A stretch of DNA of 64,000 bases from Mesorhizobium xinjiangense (GCF_009749525.1 NZ_WOAC01000018.1:45592-109591); one strand, 5' to 3'; positions 8,765 to 18,950 are shown, numbered from the stretch's first letter. The notes: a model not told the origin generated them from the letters alone. Program-made: numbers and translations.

Positions 8765-10057
8765 CTACAAGTTGAGCCGGATGGCGAGCGAACGGGCATG
8801 GGCGTCGAGCCCTTCTGCCTCGGCCAGCGCGATGGCCGCCGGCGCCAGGGCGCGCAACTGGTCCGGTCCGAGCTTCAGGATCGAGCTGCGCTTCATGAAG
8901 TCGAGCACCGATAGCCCGGAAGAAAAGCGCGCCGAGCGCGCCGTCGGCAGAACGTGGTTGGAGCCGCCGACATAATCGCCGATGACTTCCGGCGTGTGGC
9001 GGCCGATGAAGATGGCGCCGGCATTGCGATAGCTGGGCAGCATCGCCTCGGCGTCGCCAAAGGCGAGTTCCAGGTGCTCGGGCGCGATCCGGTCGGAAAG
9101 CGCCGGCGCGGCATCGAGGCTGTCGACGACAATGATGGCGCCGTAGTCGCGCCAGCTGTCCGCCGCCCGCCCGGCGCGCGTCAGGCTTTTCAGTTGGCGT
9201 TCGACCGCGCCCTCCACCGCCTGGCCGAAGGCTGCGTCGTCGGTGATCAGGATCGACTGCGCGGCAGCGTCGTGTTCGGCCTGGGCCAGAAGGTCGGCAG
9301 CGATCCAGTCGGGATCGTTGTCGCCGTCGGCGACGACCAGCACCTCGGACGGCCCGGCGATCATGTCGATGCCGACCGTGCCGAAGACCTGCCGCTTGGC
9401 CGCGGCGACATAGGCATTGCCGGGCCCGACGATCTTGGCGACGGGATGCACGGTTTCGGTGCCATAGGCGAGCGCGGCGATCGCCTGCGCACCGCCGATG
9501 CGGTATATCTCCGAAACGCCGGCCAGCCGGGCCGCGACAAGCACCAGCGGGTTAAGCACGCCATCTGGCGTCGGAACGACCATCACCACGCGCTCCACGC
9601 CGGCCACCTTCGCCGGCACGGCGTTCATCAGCACTGAACTCGGATAGTTCGCCGTGCCGCCCGGCACGTATAGGCCGACTGCGTCGATCGGCGTCCAGCG
9701 CGAGCCGAGCTCGACACCGAGGTCGTCGGCATAACGCTCGTCGGCCGGGCGCTGGCGGGCGTGATGGGCGGTGATGCGGTCGCGCGCCAGTGTCAGCGCT
9801 TCGACCGTTTCGGGATCGGCAGCGGCCAGGGCGGTCTCGACCTCCTGTTCACTCACGCGGAGCCCGGAACGCGCCACGTCGAACCGGTCGAAACGCGCCG
9901 TATAGTCGATCAGGGCCGCGTCGCCCTCGGCGCGCACGCGCGCGATGATGGCGCGCACGGCGTCATCGACATCCGCCGACGCTTCGCGCTTGGTCGACAG
10001 AAAGGCGGCGAAGCGCGCCTCGAAATCGGAATCGCGATGATGGAGCGTGGTGGCCAT
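8765..10057 (-). CDS. hisD: Histidinol dehydrogenase
   Basis: 430-aa zinc enzyme that carries out the last two steps of histidine synthesis, oxidising L-histidinol to L-histidine with two NAD+. The family signatures are visible: the [18 protein letters not shown] nucleotide-binding region, [12 protein letters not shown], the [14 protein letters not shown] zinc-site segment (Gln and His ligands) and GGSNHVLPT. The open frame extends about 100 codons further upstream, but the conserved start (MATTLHH) is at 10057. It lies directly after the DUF2948 gene (11 bp). Confidence 0.97.
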   Translation of the reverse strand: MATTLHHRDSDFEARFAAFLSTKREASADVDDAVRAIIARVRAEGDAALIDYTARFDRFDVARSGLRVSEQEVETALAAADPETVEALTLARDRITAHHARQRPADERYADDLGVELGSRWTPIDAVGLYVPGGTANYPSSVLMNAVPAKVAGVERVVMVVPTPDGVLNPLVLVAARLAGVSEIYRIGGAQAIAALAYGTETVHPVAKIVGPGNAYVAAAKRQVFGTVGIDMIAGPSEVLVVADGDNDPDWIAADLLAQAEHDAAAQSILITDDAAFGQAVEGAVERQLKSLTRAGRAADSWRDYGAIIVVDSLDAAPALSDRIAPEHLELAFGDAEAMLPSYRNAGAIFIGRHTPEVIGDYVGGSNHVLPTARSARFSSGLSVLDFMKRSSILKLGPDQLRALAPAAIALAEAEGLDAHARSLAIRLNL

Positions 10058-10068
10058 GTGCGTCTTTC

Positions 10069-10503
10069 TCAAATGTCGTGAGCGGGCCGCGACGATGTCT
10101 CCCACGCGGCACCGAGATCGGCCAGCCGCGCCTCGATGCATTCGACTTCGAGGCGAATCGCGGCATTGCCCGAAAAGATCAGTGTGACGGTGCCGGCCGG
10201 CGCCTCGGTCTCGCTGAACTCGATTGCCAGAAGCGACAGGACGTCGTCGGGCTTGGAGCGGTCGATGCCGGCCGTGGCGACCGACAGAACCCGGTCGACA
10301 TGCAGGACGGCGCGCCGCCTTTCGTTGCGCAGCCGGAAAAAGGAGCGCTTCTTCTTCCACACGAAGCGGTTCATAGGGAGCAGGAAGCGCTTCTCGCCCG
10401 GCCGGTAGTCGATGTCCTCGACCCGTGCAACGGCATCCTGCACATGGGCAGATATGACCTGCAAATCGTCGGCGTCGAGAGCTGCCAGCTTGAGAGGTTC
10501 CAT
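10069..10503 (-). CDS. DUF2948 family protein
   Basis: 144-aa soluble protein of the alphaproteobacterial DUF2948 family, function unknown. The conserved N-terminus MEPLKLAALDADDLQVISAH fixes the start at 10503, 20 codons inside the longer frame, with GGAAG upstream. The family features EKRFLLPMNRFVWKK and RLEVECIEARLADLG are present. It is invariably next to hisD and murA in Rhizobiales, as here. Confidence 0.88.
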   Translation of the reverse strand: MEPLKLAALDADDLQVISAHVQDAVARVEDIDYRPGEKRFLLPMNRFVWKKKRSFFRLRNERRRAVLHVDRVLSVATAGIDRSKPDDVLSLLAIEFSETEAPAGTVTLIFSGNAAIRLEVECIEARLADLGAAWETSSRPAHDI

Positions 10504-10572
10504 CGGCGCTTCCGCTGCGGTTGGCTTCGAGCCTGTGTTATGCGCTCTTGCCGCGTTTCGCAATGCAACCTC

Positions 10573-10620
10573 GACCGGTTCATCGCTTCATGGAAGCGAT
10601 ATGCCGATCCAACGCCTTTC
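10573..10620 (+). repeat. Second palindromic repeat family, short copy
   Basis: Palindrome ATCGCTTC-ATG-GAAGCGAT inside GACCGGTTC...GCCGATCCAAC. It is related to 34015-34056 (GATCGGCTC...GCCGATCTAAC) and probably a truncated form of that longer element. It lies between DUF2948 and murA. Confidence 0.5.
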
Positions 10621-10677
10621 AAAACCGGCTCGCAGCCGCCCGAATGGTAGGTTCCCGGGCACCCCGGGCGGCGCGCC

Positions 10678-11967
10678 CTATTCGGAAAGCCGCTCGATCG
10701 TTGCCCCGCAGCGCGACAGCTTGGCCTCCAGCTGCTCAAAACCGCGGTCGAGATGGTAGACGCGGTTGATCACCGTTTCGCCTTCCGCCGCCAGGCCGGC
10801 GATGACCAGCGAGACCGAGGCGCGCAGGTCGGTCGCCATGACGGGCGCGCCCTTGAGCTTCGAGACCCCTTCGACCACCGCCGACTGACCGGAAAGGCTG
10901 ATCCTGGCGCCGAGCCGGGCCAGTTCCTGGACGTGCATGAAGCGGTTTTCGAAGATCGTCTCGGTGATCGTGGCCTGGCCGGTCGACATGGTCATCAGGC
11001 CCATGAACTGGGCCTGCAGATCGGTCGGGAAACCGGGGAAGGGTTCGGTGACGACATCGACCGGCGCGATGCCGGCGCCGTTGCGCGTCACACGCACGCC
11101 CTCATTGGTCTGGCTGATCTCGGCGCCGCTGCGCGCCACCACGTCGAGGGCCGCCTCCAGAAGGTCGGCGCGCGCGCCTTCCAGAACGACGTCGCCCCCG
11201 GTCATTGCAACCGCCATGGCATAGGTTCCGGTCTCGATGCGGTCGGGAATGACGCGATGGCGCGCACCGGAAAGCGACGCCACACCATCGATCGTGATCG
11301 TGTCCGTGCCGGCGCCGGAAACCTTTGCACCCATGGCGTTGAGGCAGTCGGCGAGATTGACGATCTCAGGCTCGCGGGCCGCGTTTTCGAGCACCGTCTG
11401 CCCCTTGGCGAGCGTCGCCGCCATCATCAGCACATGGGTCGCGCCGACCGACACTTTCGGGAAGCGGTAGCGCCCGCCGGCAAGCCCCTTCTTTGCCCTG
11501 GCGACGACATAGCCATTGTCGATGTCGATATCGGCGCCGAGCGCCCGCAGGCCCTCGATGAAGAGGTCGACCGGCCTTGTGCCGATGGCACAGCCGCCCG
11601 GCAGCGACACGCGCGCCTCGCCCATGCGCGCAAGCAGCGGCCCGATGACCCAGAAGCTGGCGCGCATCTTGGAGACGAGTTCATAGGGTGCAACGGTGTC
11701 GACGATGGTGCGCGCGGTGAAATGGATGGTGCGCGAATAGCCCGAATCCTGGCTCTCGCGGCGGCCATTGACCGAATAGTCGACACCGTGATTGCCGAGA
11801 ATGCGGATAAGCTGCTCGACATCGGCCAGACGCGGCACATTGTCGAGCGTCAGCGTATCGTCGGTCAGAAGCGAGGCGATCATCAGCGGCAAAGCCGCAT
11901 TCTTGGCGCCCGAGATGGGAATGGCGCCGCTCAGCGGATTGCCGCCGACTATCCTGATTCGATCCAT
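10678..11967 (-). CDS. murA: UDP-N-acetylglucosamine 1-carboxyvinyltransferase
   Basis: 429-aa MurA, the first committed enzyme of peptidoglycan synthesis, which transfers enolpyruvate from PEP to UDP-GlcNAc in the cytoplasm. The conserved start MDRIRIVGG and [10 protein letters not shown] motif are present, and the active-site loop reads [12 protein letters not shown] with the fosfomycin-target cysteine intact. The frame extends 25 codons further upstream, but the family start is at 11967. It is followed by DUF2948 and hisD on the same strand across a repeat-bearing gap of about 175 bp. Confidence 0.97.
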   Translation of the reverse strand: MDRIRIVGGNPLSGAIPISGAKNAALPLMIASLLTDDTLTLDNVPRLADVEQLIRILGNHGVDYSVNGRRESQDSGYSRTIHFTARTIVDTVAPYELVSKMRASFWVIGPLLARMGEARVSLPGGCAIGTRPVDLFIEGLRALGADIDIDNGYVVARAKKGLAGGRYRFPKVSVGATHVLMMAATLAKGQTVLENAAREPEIVNLADCLNAMGAKVSGAGTDTITIDGVASLSGARHRVIPDRIETGTYAMAVAMTGGDVVLEGARADLLEAALDVVARSGAEISQTNEGVRVTRNGAGIAPVDVVTEPFPGFPTDLQAQFMGLMTMSTGQATITETIFENRFMHVQELARLGARISLSGQSAVVEGVSKLKGAPVMATDLRASVSLVIAGLAAEGETVINRVYHLDRGFEQLEAKLSRCGATIERLSE

Positions 11968-12135
11968 GGTGTCCCCTTCCGCCGCCCCGCCTTGCCAAAG
12001 TCCGGCATAAAAGCCGTCGTCTAGTGGAATTGTCCCCGCCATTCAAGAAACGGCGCGCGCCTTTGTGGGCCGCGCAAGGCGGCGAAATTCGGGCGACGGG
12101 ACAGATTCGGCCGATCAGGTCTCAAAACGAAGACC

Positions 12136-12324
12136 TCAGCCCTTTTCGGACGGAGACGGATCACTCCCCGCGGCAGGATCGATCCCCTGCCGCTTGTCGG
12201 CCTCGCCCGTGCGCCGGGCCCGCGCCTGCCCCTTGCGGCGCTGCAGATTGGTCCGCAACTGCTCGGCCAGGCGCGCATTGCGGCGCTGCTTTTGCGTTTC
12301 CTGCCTGTCCTTTTCGCTCGTCAT
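12136..12324 (-). CDS. Small basic protein of unknown function
   Basis: 62-aa very hydrophilic protein rich in Arg, Lys and Gln. The central LAEQLRTNLQRRKGQARARR helix resembles a short conserved protein usually found upstream of murA in rhizobia. I recognise the type from that position and composition but know of no function. The Arg-rich helix would suit nucleic-acid or ribosome binding, which is inference only. No signal peptide or membrane segment is present. Confidence 0.65.
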   Translation of the reverse strand: MTSEKDRQETQKQRRNARLAEQLRTNLQRRKGQARARRTGEADKRQGIDPAAGSDPSPSEKG

Positions 12325-12450
12325 TCCAACCTATCCATCTTCGGCGACAGACGCACGCAGTGAAATCCCTCGCGCATCGCACCGGATATGTCATACAGTG
12401 CTTGCGCTCGCCAATCCAATATGTCAGAAGTCCGCCGCGTTCCGGGAAGG

Positions 12451-12525
12451 GCTGCCGTAGCTCAGGGGTAGAGCACTCCCTTGGTAAGGGAGAGGCCGAG
12501 AGTTCAAATCTCTCCGGCAGCACCA
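12451..12525 (+). tRNA. tRNA-Thr (GGT)
   Basis: 75-nt cloverleaf with acceptor GCTGCCG/CGGCAGC, D arm GCTC-AGGGGTA-GAGC, anticodon stem CTCCC/GGGAG with loop TTGGTAA (anticodon GGT), T arm with loop TTCAAAT and encoded CCA. A toxin-antitoxin pair lies 261 bp downstream. Confidence 0.97.
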
Positions 12526-12753
12526 TAAAGATCAAACACTTGGCCCGTTCCAACCACCCAGCAAGATTGTCATTTGTGCCGCATTGCTGCGCGAAACGTC
12601 CACAGATGTTCTATTTTCGATCACGGGCGCCGGTCCGTCGGGCAAAAGATGGTGCATCATTGCCTTCCCGACACCAGATCGGATCTGCACAAGCAGCGTA
12701 GCTGTGTGGGTGTGGGTTATTCGGCCGCCGTGCTTCACAGCCGCGAGCAATGT

Positions 12754-12784
12754 CGACAAATATTGCAAATATGATATATTGTCG
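12754..12784 (+). promoter_or_regulatory. Candidate promoter/operator of the higBA pair
   Basis: AT-rich patch in a GC-rich region with an inverted repeat CGACAA (12754-12759) and TTGTCG (12779-12784), a good -10-like TATGAT at 12770-12775 and the toxin start codon at 12787. A start of transcription about 7 bp after the -10 would leave almost no leader. Autoregulation by HigA is usual in this family; the site itself is inference. Confidence 0.45.
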
Positions 12785-12786
12785 AA

Positions 12787-13110
12787 TTGGGGTGGACGGT
12801 TGAAACACTGGATCGGCGCGTCGACGAAGAGTTGGAGGCGTTACCACGCGATATAAGAGCCAAGTTCCTCTGGATTGGCGAACTGATCGAATCGAGAGGA
12901 CTTGAGAACGTCCACGAACCCTATGTGAAACATCTGGACGGCCCCATCTGGGAAATGCGGATGAAGGGCCGAGATGGTATCGCCCGTGCGGCCTATGTGG
13001 CGGTGAAGGGTAAGCGCGTTGTGGTTGTTCGCGTTTTCCACAAGAAAACCCAAAAAACGCCGCGCCGGGAAATCGAGATTGCCCTGAAACGGGCAAAGGA
13101 GGTCAAATGA
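12787..13110 (+). CDS. higB: HigB/RelE-like type II toxin (Gp49 family)
   Basis: 107-aa toxin of the phage-derived Gp49-like (HigB/RelE-superfamily) type. The family pattern is clear: VKHLDGPIWEMRMKGRDGIARAAYV, then KRVVVVRVFHKKTQKTPRREIEIAL, with the basic C-terminus typical of ribosome-dependent mRNA interferases. The start is a TTG with no visible ribosome site; family alignment from memory (a start of the M-x-W-x-V-E type) supports it. The gene overlaps the antitoxin gene by 4 bp (ATGA), the toxin-first order of higBA. It lies downstream of tRNA-Thr, a common insertion point. Confidence 0.85.
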   Translation: MGWTVETLDRRVDEELEALPRDIRAKFLWIGELIESRGLENVHEPYVKHLDGPIWEMRMKGRDGIARAAYVAVKGKRVVVVRVFHKKTQKTPRREIEIALKRAKEVK

Positions 13111-13409
13111 CCAGTTTGAAGGAACTGAAGAAAAAATGGATGAAGGACGCTGAATTCAAGACCGAGTACGATGCCATGGAAGAAGAATTCGCCGTAGCGG
13201 CAGCGCTGTTTGATGCGCGGGCCAAGGCACATATGACCCAGGAAGAGGTCGCCAGGGCGATGGGAACAACCCAGGCCGTGATCGCGCGCCTCGAGGGGGG
13301 CGGGTCGCTTCCGTCGACGCGCACCCTCAAGAAATTTGCGCAGGCCACCGGCATGCGCCTGCGGATCAGCTTCGAGCCTGACACCCCCCACTCGGCGCCG
13401 CCATCCTGA
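13107..13409 (+). CDS. higA: HigA-like XRE-family antitoxin
   Basis: 100-aa protein with a Cro/C1-type helix-turn-helix at about residues 43-75 (MTQEEVARAMGTTQAVIARLEGG), preceded by an N-terminal helical arm that probably wraps the toxin. It neutralises HigB and normally represses the shared promoter. ATG overlaps the toxin stop, and AGGAGG (13097-13102) lies inside the toxin gene a few bases upstream. The stop is immediately followed by the convergent aminotransferase gene. Confidence 0.85.
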   Translation: MTSLKELKKKWMKDAEFKTEYDAMEEEFAVAAALFDARAKAHMTQEEVARAMGTTQAVIARLEGGGSLPSTRTLKKFAQATGMRLRISFEPDTPHSAPPS

Positions 13410-14576
13410 TCACAGCCCTTCAATCCACCGCGCCAGACGCTCGGTCGCCTCTTCCACCTGATCGAGACGGCGGTGGAAGCAAAACCGCAGGCAGGTCTCG
13501 CCGCCCGGGCCGAAGGCCGTGCCCGGCGCCAGGCCGACATTGGCCTTGTCGACGATATCGAGCGCGGCGCGGCGCGAATCGGTGAGACCGTCGACGGCAA
13601 AAAACATGTAAAACGCGCCGGCCGGCGGCGTGAATCGGACCCGGCCGGTGGCCGCGAGCCCGCGGGCGACGATGTCGCGCGCACGGTGGGCGCGGGAAAC
13701 CTGCTCGGCGATAAACGGTTCGCCCTTTTCCAGCGCCGCCACGGCACCGCGCTGCAGGAAGGCCGGCACGCCCGAGTTGGAATATTGCACGAGGTTCTCG
13801 AACACGCGCTGCAAATCGGGATGGATCCGCATCCAGCCGATGCGCCAGCCGGTCATCGCCCAGTTCTTGGAAAAGCTGTTGACGAAAAGGACGCGATCCT
13901 CGGGCTCCATGACGTCGTAAAAGGAGGGTGCCCGTCCGCCGGAATAATGGAACAGCGCGTAGATCTCGTCAGCCACGATCCACAGACCGTGACGACGCGC
14001 GACGTCCAAAATGGCTTTCAGCGTGTCGGGATCGGCCGTCCAGCCGGTCGGATTGGATGGCGTATTGACGAAGATGGCACGCGTCTTCGGCGTGATCGCC
14101 GCCTCGATCGCGTCGACATCGACAAACCAGCCATTGTCCGAACGTTCCAGCACCACCGGCACGGGTCGCGCGCCGGCGACGCCGGCCGCGGCGGCAAGGT
14201 TTGGCCAGGCAGGCGAGAGATAGACGATTTCCTCGCCCGCCCCCACCGTCGCTTGCAGCGCCAGCACGATGGAATGCATGCCCGACCCGGTGACCAGAAA
14301 TTCCTCGGGAGCGAATGCCCGGCCGAAATGGCGCGCGTGATAATCGGCCAGCGCCTGCCGCAATTCGGGAATGCCGCGCTGCCAGGTGTAGAAGGTCTCG
14401 CCGGCGGTCATTCCCGCCGTGGCGGCCTCGCAGATGAAGTCCGGCGTCGGTAGGTCGCCCTCGCCGGCCCACAGCGGAATCAGTCCCTCGCGCCCGCGCC
14501 CATGATCCATGATTTCGGTAATACCGCTTTCAGGGGCCTGGCGGGCGTCCAGGCGAAGATGGTCGATAAGGGACAT
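13410..14576 (-). CDS. PLP-dependent aminotransferase (class I/II)
   Basis: 388-aa fold-type I aminotransferase. The PLP lysine lies in FVNSFSKNWAMTGWRIGW. The NTPSNPTG substrate-loop motif, the ADEIYALF aspartate/tyrosine motif and a C-terminal arginine (LRFCFHR) are present. It resembles the aspartate/alanine aminotransferase group of rhizobia, but the exact amino donor is not deducible. The start at MSLIDHL (14576) is preferred over an ATG seven codons upstream; neither has a strong ribosome site. It ends directly against the higA stop on the other strand. Confidence 0.87.
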   Translation of the reverse strand: MSLIDHLRLDARQAPESGITEIMDHGRGREGLIPLWAGEGDLPTPDFICEAATAGMTAGETFYTWQRGIPELRQALADYHARHFGRAFAPEEFLVTGSGMHSIVLALQATVGAGEEIVYLSPAWPNLAAAAGVAGARPVPVVLERSDNGWFVDVDAIEAAITPKTRAIFVNTPSNPTGWTADPDTLKAILDVARRHGLWIVADEIYALFHYSGGRAPSFYDVMEPEDRVLFVNSFSKNWAMTGWRIGWMRIHPDLQRVFENLVQYSNSGVPAFLQRGAVAALEKGEPFIAEQVSRAHRARDIVARGLAATGRVRFTPPAGAFYMFFAVDGLTDSRRAALDIVDKANVGLAPGTAFGPGGETCLRFCFHRRLDQVEEATERLARWIEGL

Positions 14577-14659
14577 ACACAATACCGTTTGACGCAATGG
14601 GGAGGGAGCCGGCCGCGGCCAAATCGGCGGCCGGCGCTAAACTGTCGAGAAAAGCCGGA

Positions 14660-15091
14660 TTACTTGCCCTTGGCAAGCAAGTCACGGATCTCGGTGAGAA
14701 GCTGGACATCGGCTGGCGGCGGTGCGGCCGCGGGCGCCTCCTTCTCCGTTTCCAGCTTGCGGCGAAGATTGTTCACGAACTTGATCATCAGGAAGATGAT
14801 CCAGGCAAGAATAAGGAAATTGATGACGACGGTCAGGAAGCTGCCATAGGCGAAGACTGCGCCCTGCTCGCGCGCCGCGTCCAGACTCAATGCTGTAACC
14901 TGCGATGACAAGGGAATGAAATAATTAGAGAAATCGAAACCGCCGAAGATGGCGCCGACGAGCGGCATGATGATATCGTCGGTCAGCGATTTGACGATCA
15001 GCCCAAAGGCACCGCCAATGATGACGCCCACCGCCAGATCCATCACATTGCCCTTGGAAACGAATTCCTGGAATTCCTTCAGCATGGACAT
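14660..15091 (-). CDS. mscL: Large-conductance mechanosensitive channel MscL
   Basis: 143-aa inner-membrane channel that opens under membrane tension to release solutes on osmotic downshock. Typical features are the N-terminal amphipathic helix [22 protein letters not shown]1 ([20 protein letters not shown]), a periplasmic loop, TM2 (about residues 83-108) and the cytoplasmic helix [16 protein letters not shown] (15085) is an alternative start. It stands alone, convergent with nothing and divergent from the sensor kinase gene. Confidence 0.96.
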   Translation of the reverse strand: MSMLKEFQEFVSKGNVMDLAVGVIIGGAFGLIVKSLTDDIIMPLVGAIFGGFDFSNYFIPLSSQVTALSLDAAREQGAVFAYGSFLTVVINFLILAWIIFLMIKFVNNLRRKLETEKEAPAAAPPPADVQLLTEIRDLLAKGK

Positions 15092-15303
15092 GGCCTTTCC
15101 TTTTCATCCCGGTTGGCGTTCCAAATTGCGCCAGCGACTACCGAATTTATAGCCGCGCCGGGACAAAAGGAAACGTGGAAGTTGCACCGAGGTCGCATCG
15201 ACTGGGCGTCCGGGTGCGACCGATACTGTCTAATGTCCCGCAGCGTGGATTGCCATGGCGGCGATCTGCGACATAGTCTGCCGGTTGGGAGGAATCATTG
15301 TCC

Positions 15304-18300
15304 ATGCATGGCTGGGTCGTCGTCATCATCGCGATCGCCTATGTCACCATGCTGTTCGCCGTGGCGAGCATCGGCGACCGGCGTGCCGCGAGAGGCGAGC
15401 CGAGCCGGCTCCGGCCCTATATCTATTCACTCAGCCTGGCGATCTACTGCACGTCGTGGACCTTCTTCGGCTCTGTCGGCCTGGCATCCGAGCGCGGGCC
15501 GGAATTCCTGACCATCTATATCGGCCCGATCCTGGTCTTCCTGTTCGGCTTTCCGCTCTTGCGGCGCATCATCCGGCTGGCCAAGGCCGAGCGAATCACC
15601 TCGATTGCCGATTTTCTCGCCGCGCGCTACGGCAAGAGCTTCGCAGTGGCCTCGATCGCCACCATCATCGCCACGGTCGGCGCCCTGCCCTATATCGCGC
15701 TGCAGCTCAAGGCGATCTCCGATTCCGTCGACCTGATGGTGACCCACTACAATGGCGCCCCACCCAAGCTCGACTTCATTCTGGGCGACATCTCGCTGCT
15801 GGTCGCGGCATTGCTGGCCGCCTTTGCCGTGCTCTTCGGCACCCGCCACACCGATGCCACAGAACACCAGGACGGCATCATCCTCGCCGTGGCGGTGGAA
15901 TCGGTGGTCAAGCTCGCCGCCTTCCTGGCCATAGGCGGCCTTGTCGCCTTCTTCCTGTTCGGCAGCCCGGCCGGGCTCATCGAGACGATCAGCGGCAATC
16001 CGCAGGTCGAGGCGGCGTCCTCCTACCCCACCACGCCCGCCACATGGTTCGTCATGACCATGCTGAGCGCCTTCGCCATCATCATGCTGCCACGCCAGTT
16101 CTACGTGATGATCGTGGAAAACCGCGGCGAAGGCGAGTTGCGCAAGGCGACCTGGGTGTTCCCGGCCTATCTGGTGCTCATCAATCTCTTCGTGCTGCCG
16201 ATCGCCTTTGCCGGACTGGCGGTGGTCGGTGACCGCACCAGCGCTGACCTCTACGTTCTGTCGCTGCCCCTGCTCACCGGCCACGACTTCATTGCCATGG
16301 CCGCCTTCATCGGCGGCCTGTCGGCGGCGACCGCCATGGTGATCGTCGCCAGCGTCGCGCTGGCGATCATGATCTCCAACGATCTCGTCATCCCGCTCCT
16401 GTTCCGCCGCATGCTGATGGCCGACAGCCGCGACAAGGAAGACTGGTCGAACCTCATCCTGAACGTGCGGCGCGCGGCGATCATCTTCATCCTCTTCGCG
16501 GCCTTCCTTTACTACCGCGAATCGACCGGCAACACACGCCTCGCCTCGATCGGGCTGATGTCGTTCGCGGCCATCGCCCAGTTCGCACCATCCTTCCTCG
16601 GCGGTCTCGTCTGGCGCCGCGCCAACGCCCGCGGCGCCATCATCGGCATGGTCGGCGGCATCAGCGTTTGGGCCTACACGCTTCTGTTTCCCTCGCTCGC
16701 GCCGGCGGACCTGCCGCTCGTCGTCCACGGCCTCTTCGGCCTGGAGGCGCTGCGCCCACAGGCCCTGTTCGGGCTGGAGGCGGAACCGCTGACGCATGGC
16801 GTGTTCTGGAGCATGCTCGTCAATGCGGGCGGCTTCGTGCTCGGCTCGCTGTCGCGCCCGGCCCTGCCGCTGGAGCGCATCCAGGCGTCGATCTTCGTGC
16901 CGCGCGAGGTCGGCCCGATGCCGAGCCTGCGCCGCTTCCGCACCGCGGTGACGGTCAACGACCTGAAGGACACGATCGCGCGCTATCTCGGCGTCGAGCG
17001 CACGGAACGGTCCTTCGAAACCTATATGCGCCGCGAGGGCCGGCGGCTCGCCGGCAACGAGCAGGCCAGCATGGCGCTCATCCGCTTTTCGGAGCAATTG
17101 CTGACCAGCGCAGTCGGCTCGTCCTCGGCCCGGCTCATCCTTTCGCTGCTCTTCCAGCGCCATGACCGCACGGCCAAGGACGCCTTCCGCCTGCTCGACG
17201 ACGCCTCCGAGGCGCTGCAGCACAATCGCGACCTGCTGCAGATCGCGCTCGACCAGATGGAACAGGGCATCACGGTCTTTGACCCCGATTTCCGGCTGAC
17301 ATGCTGGAACCGCCAGTACCGCCTGCTGTTCGATTTGCCGGACGAACTGGGCCAGGTCGGCGTCTCGCTGGGGCAGATCCTGGAGCATCTGGCCGTCCGC
17401 GGCGACATCGCCCATGGCAGTGAGGCGGCGACGCTGGAGCGCATGACGACCTTCGGCAAGCCGTGGCAACTGGAACTCAAGACCATTGGCCGCATCATCG
17501 AACTGCGTTCCAATCCGATGCCCGACGGCGGGATCGTCGCGACCTATGCCGACATCACGGCGCGCGTCCAGGCCGATCTTGCGCTGAAGGCGGCCAACGA
17601 GACGCTGGAACAGCGCGTGGCAAGCCGCACAGCCGAACTGATGCGCGTCAACGAGGAACTGGCGCAGGCGCAGACGATCGCCGAGGAGGCCAATCTCGGC
17701 AAGACGAAGTTTCTCGCCGCCGCCGGCCACGACATCCTGCAGCCGCTCAACGCCGCACGGCTCTATTGCTCGACGCTGATCGAAAAGACGGGCACCGGTG
17801 CGCTCGGCGAAACGGCCGTCAGCATCGAGTCCTCGCTCGAATCCGTCGAGGGCATCCTCGGGGCCGTGCTCGACATTTCACGCCTCGACACGGGCGCAAT
17901 GAAGCCCGTCGTCTCCACCTTCCGGCTCGAGGCGCTGCTGCGCCAGATCGCGACCGATTTTCAGCCCATGGCGCAAGAAAAGGGGCTGGAACTGAGTTTC
18001 GTGCCCTGCTCGCTCACAGTCTCCACCGACCGCAACCTGTTGCGCCGGCTGATCCAGAATCTGGTATCGAACGCGATCAAATACACGCCGAAAGGCCGGG
18101 TGCTGGTCGGTGCACGCCGGCGCGGCGAACTGGTCGAGATCCAGGTTCTCGATTCGGGCATCGGCATACCGGGCGACAAGCTCAACACGGTTTTCCGCGA
18201 GTTCACCCGGCTCGACGAAGGCGCGCGGGAAGCCCAGGGCCTGGGCCTCGGCCTGTCGATCGTCGACCGCATCGCCCGCGTTTTGCGCCTGGAGATACAA

Positions 18301-18801
18301 TTGCAGTCGCACAAGGGACGCGGCACACGCTTTTCGGTCATCCTTCCGGTGGCCGAAGCGATTGCCACAGAAGCCCCCGGCCCGGCCCATGCCGAGCACG
18401 GATCTGCCTTCTCCCTCCACGGCCTGAAGGTCATCTGCATCGACAACGATCCGCGCATTCTCGACGCCATGCGTCGTCTGCTGGAGGGCTGGGGGTGCGA
18501 CGTGCACAATTACGCTGGCCTGCCCGATTTTACAGCCGGGGGATCGGACGCGCCGCAGCGGCCCGACGTGATCCTCGCCGACTATCACCTGGATCGCGAA
18601 AATGGGCTCGACGTCATCATGTCGATGCGCGCGGCTTTCGGCAACGAGACGCCGGCCGTTCTGCTGACGGCGGACCGGTCGAACGAAGTGCGCGAGGCCG
18701 CGGCGCGGTTCGAGGTTCCAGTCGTCAACAAGCCGGTCAAGCCCGCCGCCCTGCGCGCCGTCCTGTCGCGCTGCCGCAAGCTGGCGACCGCGGCTGAGTA
18801 G
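15304..18801 (+). CDS. SSS-domain hybrid sensor histidine kinase (CrbS/MxtR-like)
   Basis: About 1165 aa. The N-terminal 500 or so residues are a full sodium/solute-symporter fold (many helices, beginning GWVVVIIAIAYVTMLFAVAS). Then come a PAS region (about 640-740), a coiled linker, a HisKA domain with His809 in AAAGHDILQPLNAARLY, a HATPase domain (NLVSNAIKYTPKG, about 915) and a C-terminal receiver with Asp1093 (ILADYHLD). This layout is that of CrbS/MxtR, kinases that with CrbR/ErdR control acetate use in Vibrio and Pseudomonas. The link here rests on architecture and the neighbouring regulator. An upstream TTG at 15298 is an alternative start; GGGAGGA at 15287-15293 fits 15304 well. Confidence 0.9.
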   Translation: MHGWVVVIIAIAYVTMLFAVASIGDRRAARGEPSRLRPYIYSLSLAIYCTSWTFFGSVGLASERGPEFLTIYIGPILVFLFGFPLLRRIIRLAKAERITSIADFLAARYGKSFAVASIATIIATVGALPYIALQLKAISDSVDLMVTHYNGAPPKLDFILGDISLLVAALLAAFAVLFGTRHTDATEHQDGIILAVAVESVVKLAAFLAIGGLVAFFLFGSPAGLIETISGNPQVEAASSYPTTPATWFVMTMLSAFAIIMLPRQFYVMIVENRGEGELRKATWVFPAYLVLINLFVLPIAFAGLAVVGDRTSADLYVLSLPLLTGHDFIAMAAFIGGLSAATAMVIVASVALAIMISNDLVIPLLFRRMLMADSRDKEDWSNLILNVRRAAIIFILFAAFLYYRESTGNTRLASIGLMSFAAIAQFAPSFLGGLVWRRANARGAIIGMVGGISVWAYTLLFPSLAPADLPLVVHGLFGLEALRPQALFGLEAEPLTHGVFWSMLVNAGGFVLGSLSRPALPLERIQASIFVPREVGPMPSLRRFRTAVTVNDLKDTIARYLGVERTERSFETYMRREGRRLAGNEQASMALIRFSEQLLTSAVGSSSARLILSLLFQRHDRTAKDAFRLLDDASEALQHNRDLLQIALDQMEQGITVFDPDFRLTCWNRQYRLLFDLPDELGQVGVSLGQILEHLAVRGDIAHGSEAATLERMTTFGKPWQLELKTIGRIIELRSNPMPDGGIVATYADITARVQADLALKAANETLEQRVASRTAELMRVNEELAQAQTIAEEANLGKTKFLAAAGHDILQPLNAARLYCSTLIEKTGTGALGETAVSIESSLESVEGILGAVLDISRLDTGAMKPVVSTFRLEALLRQIATDFQPMAQEKGLELSFVPCSLTVSTDRNLLRRLIQNLVSNAIKYTPKGRVLVGARRRGELVEIQVLDSGIGIPGDKLNTVFREFTRLDEGAREAQGLGLGLSIVDRIARVLRLEIQLQSHKGRGTRFSVILPVAEAIATEAPGPAHAEHGSAFSLHGLKVICIDNDPRILDAMRRLLEGWGCDVHNYAGLPDFTAGGSDAPQRPDVILADYHLDRENGLDVIMSMRAAFGNETPAVLLTADRSNEVREAAARFEVPVVNKPVKPAALRAVLSRCRKLATAAE

Positions 18802-18836
18802 GGACTTCGCGAGAGGCCTCTCAAGGGTCACCCCCT

Positions 18837-18950
18837 GGCGCGCATTCGCTTCAAACGGAAACGATTGAAGCAAAGTTATGCGCACCAGATCAATAGGCTG
18901 GAACATGTACCTTTCGCTCAAACGATTCCGTTTGAGCGGGACATGTCTAG
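18837..18950 (-). repeat. RIME-like palindromic repeat, copy C (full length)
   Basis: Same two-palindrome structure as copies A and D in reverse orientation: GCGCATTCGCTTCAAACGG first, TTTGAGCGGGACATGTCTAG last. It fills the space between the convergent kinase and response-regulator genes and ends just before the regulator's stop codon (18951-18953). Confidence 0.8.

Noticed and set aside
15427..17730. A 767-codon minus-strand frame over the sensor kinase
   Set aside because: Composition (Arg, His, Asp, Gln rich) is typical of an antisense shadow, and the plus strand has full symporter and kinase motifs.
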